64,000 nucleotides of DNA. Source: Apis mellifera (Eukaryota; Arthropoda; Insecta; Hymenoptera; Apidae). Shown here one piece after another: positions 62,161 to 64,000 of the stretch (positions within the stretch are counted from its first letter, which is position 1; every line of letters starts with the position of its first letter). Location: the NCBI RefSeq assembly GCF_003254395.2, contig NC_037647.1, forward strand, positions 11,467,050-11,531,049. Reading direction: 5' to 3'. The translations under genes and the position numbers were made by a program. A model generated the notes under the pieces. It searched no databases. It saw only the letters and a program-made list of their open reading frames with translations, and was not told the DNA's origin.

Positions 62161-63900
62161 AATTCGTTTCGATCGCGATGAAAAATGCGAACGAAACTGC
62201 GTTGAAAGGAAAGGAAAAAGGAAGTTTGAATGGTGAAAGAGATTGTGTCGAAGAAAATTTTGATGAGAAATGTGGAAGAAAATCATAAGAAAAAAAGATG
62301 CGTTGGAAATCGAAAGGAAATGGAAAAAAAGGTTTGAATAATAAAAGAGAATCGTGTCGAAGAAAATTTTGATGAAAAGTGTGGAAGAAAATCATAAAAA
62401 AGTAATCATAAAAAAAAAGATGCGTTGGAAATCGAAAAGAAATGGAAACAAAGGTTTGAATAATAAAAGAGAATCGTGTCGAAGAAAATTTTTATGAAAA
62501 GTATGAAAGAAAATCGTAATCACAAAAAAAAAGAGTGCGGAGTACGAGAGATGCGTTGGAAATCGAAAAGAAATAGAAAAAAAAGATTTGAATAATAAAA
62601 GAGATATAATAATAATAATAAATATCAAAGAAAATTTTGATAAAAAGTATTTGGAAAAAAATTCGTTTCGATCATAATCAAAAAAAAAAAAAGATGCGAA
62701 GCACGAGAGATGCAAAGAAGTCGAAAAAAAAATAGAAAGAGAATAATAAAAAAGAATCGTTTCGAAGAAAATTTCAGTAAAAAAAAAATCGAAGAAAATT
62801 CATTTAAAGCGCAACAGATGCGTAAAAAATCGAAAGGAAATCGAGAGAGAAATTTCAACGATGAAAGAGATCGAAGAAAATTCATTTAAAGCGCAAGAAA
62901 TGCAAAGATACGATTAGAAGTCAAAAAAAAAAAAAAAAAATAGAAAGAGAAGTTTCAACGAAGAGAAAAGAGATCGAAGAAAATTCGTTCGAAGCGCAAC
63001 AGATTCGTAAAAAATCGAAAGGAAATCGAGAGACAAATCTGAATAATAAAAGAGAATCGTTTCGAAGAAAATTTCAGTAAAAAATATCGAAGAAAATTCA
63101 TTTGAAGCATAAAAGATGCAAAGATGCGTTAGAAGTTGAAAAAAAAAAAGAAAGAGAAATTTCAACGATGAAAGAGATCGAAGAAAATTCGTTCGAAGCA
63201 CAAGAAATGCGTAAAAAATCGAAAGGAAATAGAGAAACAAATCTAAATAATAAAAGAGAAAAAAATTTATTTAAAGCATAAAAGATGCAAGAATGCGTTA
63301 AAAATCGAAAAAAAAAATTCGTAAGTAAAAAATCGAAAGGAAATCGAGAGAGAAGTTTGAATAATAAAAGAGAATCAAATCGAAGAAAATTCATTTAAAA
63401 GATAAAAGATGCAAGAATGCGTTAAAAATCGAAAAAAAAAAATTCGTAAGTAAAAAATCGAAAGGAAATCGAGAGAGAAGTTTGAATAATAAAAGAGAAT
63501 CAAATCGAAGAAAATTCATTTAAAGCGCAAGAGATGCAAGAATGCGTTAAAAATCAAAAAAAAATAGAAAGAGAAATTTCAACGATGAAAAAGATCGAAG
63601 AAAATTCATTTAAAGCGCAAGAGATGCAAGGATGCGTTAAAAATCAAAAAAAAAAAAAAAAATCGAAAAAAAAATTTCAACGATGAAAGAGATCGAAGAA
63701 AATTCATTTAAAGTGCCACAAATGCATAAAAACATCGAAAGGAAATCAAGAGAAGTGTGAATAATAAAAGAGAATCGTATCAAAGAAAATTTCGGTGAGA
63801 AAAAATTCATTCGAGATACGTTAGAAATGGAAAGGAAATAAAGAGAGAGAGAGAAATTCGAGCGAGGAGAAATAAAAGAGATCGAAGAAACTTCCGCGGT
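62161..63900 (+). repeat. A-rich minisatellite, about 100-bp unit, at least 14 copies
   Basis: Unit landmarks: TCGAAGAAAATTCATTTAAAG, CGCAAGAGATGCAAGAATGC, GTTAAAAATCGAAAAAAAA, AAATCGAAAGGAAATCGAGA, GAGAAATTTCAACGATGAAA or GAAGTTTGAATAATAAAAGA, and GAGATCGAAGAAAATT. Two near-identical stretches (63300-63410 and 63418-63530) show recent duplication; copies at 62180-62700 are more diverged and carry CATAAAAAAAAAGATGCG. The array runs to near the window edge. Minus-strand frames rich in Phe and Ser are products of the repeat. Confidence 0.9.
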
Positions 63901-64000
63901 GCTGTTTATATCCAACCGGTCTCCGCCAACCGACGAATTATTTTTCTTTATTTTTATATTTTATATCTCTTCGAAACGAGAACAAACCGCAATAAAATTT

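Overview
This is a eukaryotic nuclear window, almost certainly from a bee or close hymenopteran (Apis-like). It is AT-rich, with spliced genes that use GT-AG introns, long intergenic and intronic stretches, many microsatellites, short blocks of the insect telomere motif CCTAA, a decayed Tc1/mariner element, and a Yellow/royal-jelly-family gene. The species call is inference; no species-specific marker was seen.

Four protein-coding genes can be reconstructed exon by exon. (1) A plus-strand DTWD1-type tRNA-uridine aminocarboxypropyltransferase, 2559-3745, 4 exons, 295 aa. (2) A plus-strand UBALD (FAM100) gene, 4944-21613, whose 4 small exons (141 aa) are spread over two 8-kb introns. (3) A minus-strand PIKfyve/Fab1 lipid kinase, 24811-32083, 14 exons, 2034 aa, intact from start to stop and convergent with UBALD. 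(4) A minus-strand gene of the Yellow/MRJP family, closest to Drosophila Yellow itself, 39100-44459, 6 exons, about 430 aa, secreted. DTWD1 and PIKfyve are compact housekeeping genes with tiny introns. No operon-like relation links the four; they are unrelated neighbours.

Layout: 1-2558 is intergenic with CTCF-like and CRE-like sites. 2.6-24.3 kb holds DTWD1 and UBALD; the second UBALD intron carries a 1.6-kb minisatellite with telomere-like CCTAA blocks and a cluster of TATCGATA (DRE) sites. 24.8-32.1 kb is PIKfyve. 32.1-39.1 kb has no firm gene, but holds two candidate plus-strand first exons, a palindrome cluster and a minisatellite. 39.1-44.5 kb is yellow, with a further TA-rich array in its first intron. 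44.5-64 kb has no gene I can support. It is dominated by successive unrelated tandem arrays, several with units near 90-120 bp, plus a mariner fossil with clear terminal inverted repeats and TA duplications.

The most notable structures are the ten-copy array at 56.7-57.7 kb, in which nearly every copy holds an AGATGGCGCC core like the insect CTCF site at about 106-bp spacing; the 784-bp mariner fossil at 52.66-53.44 kb; and a probable GC-AG intron in the yellow gene.
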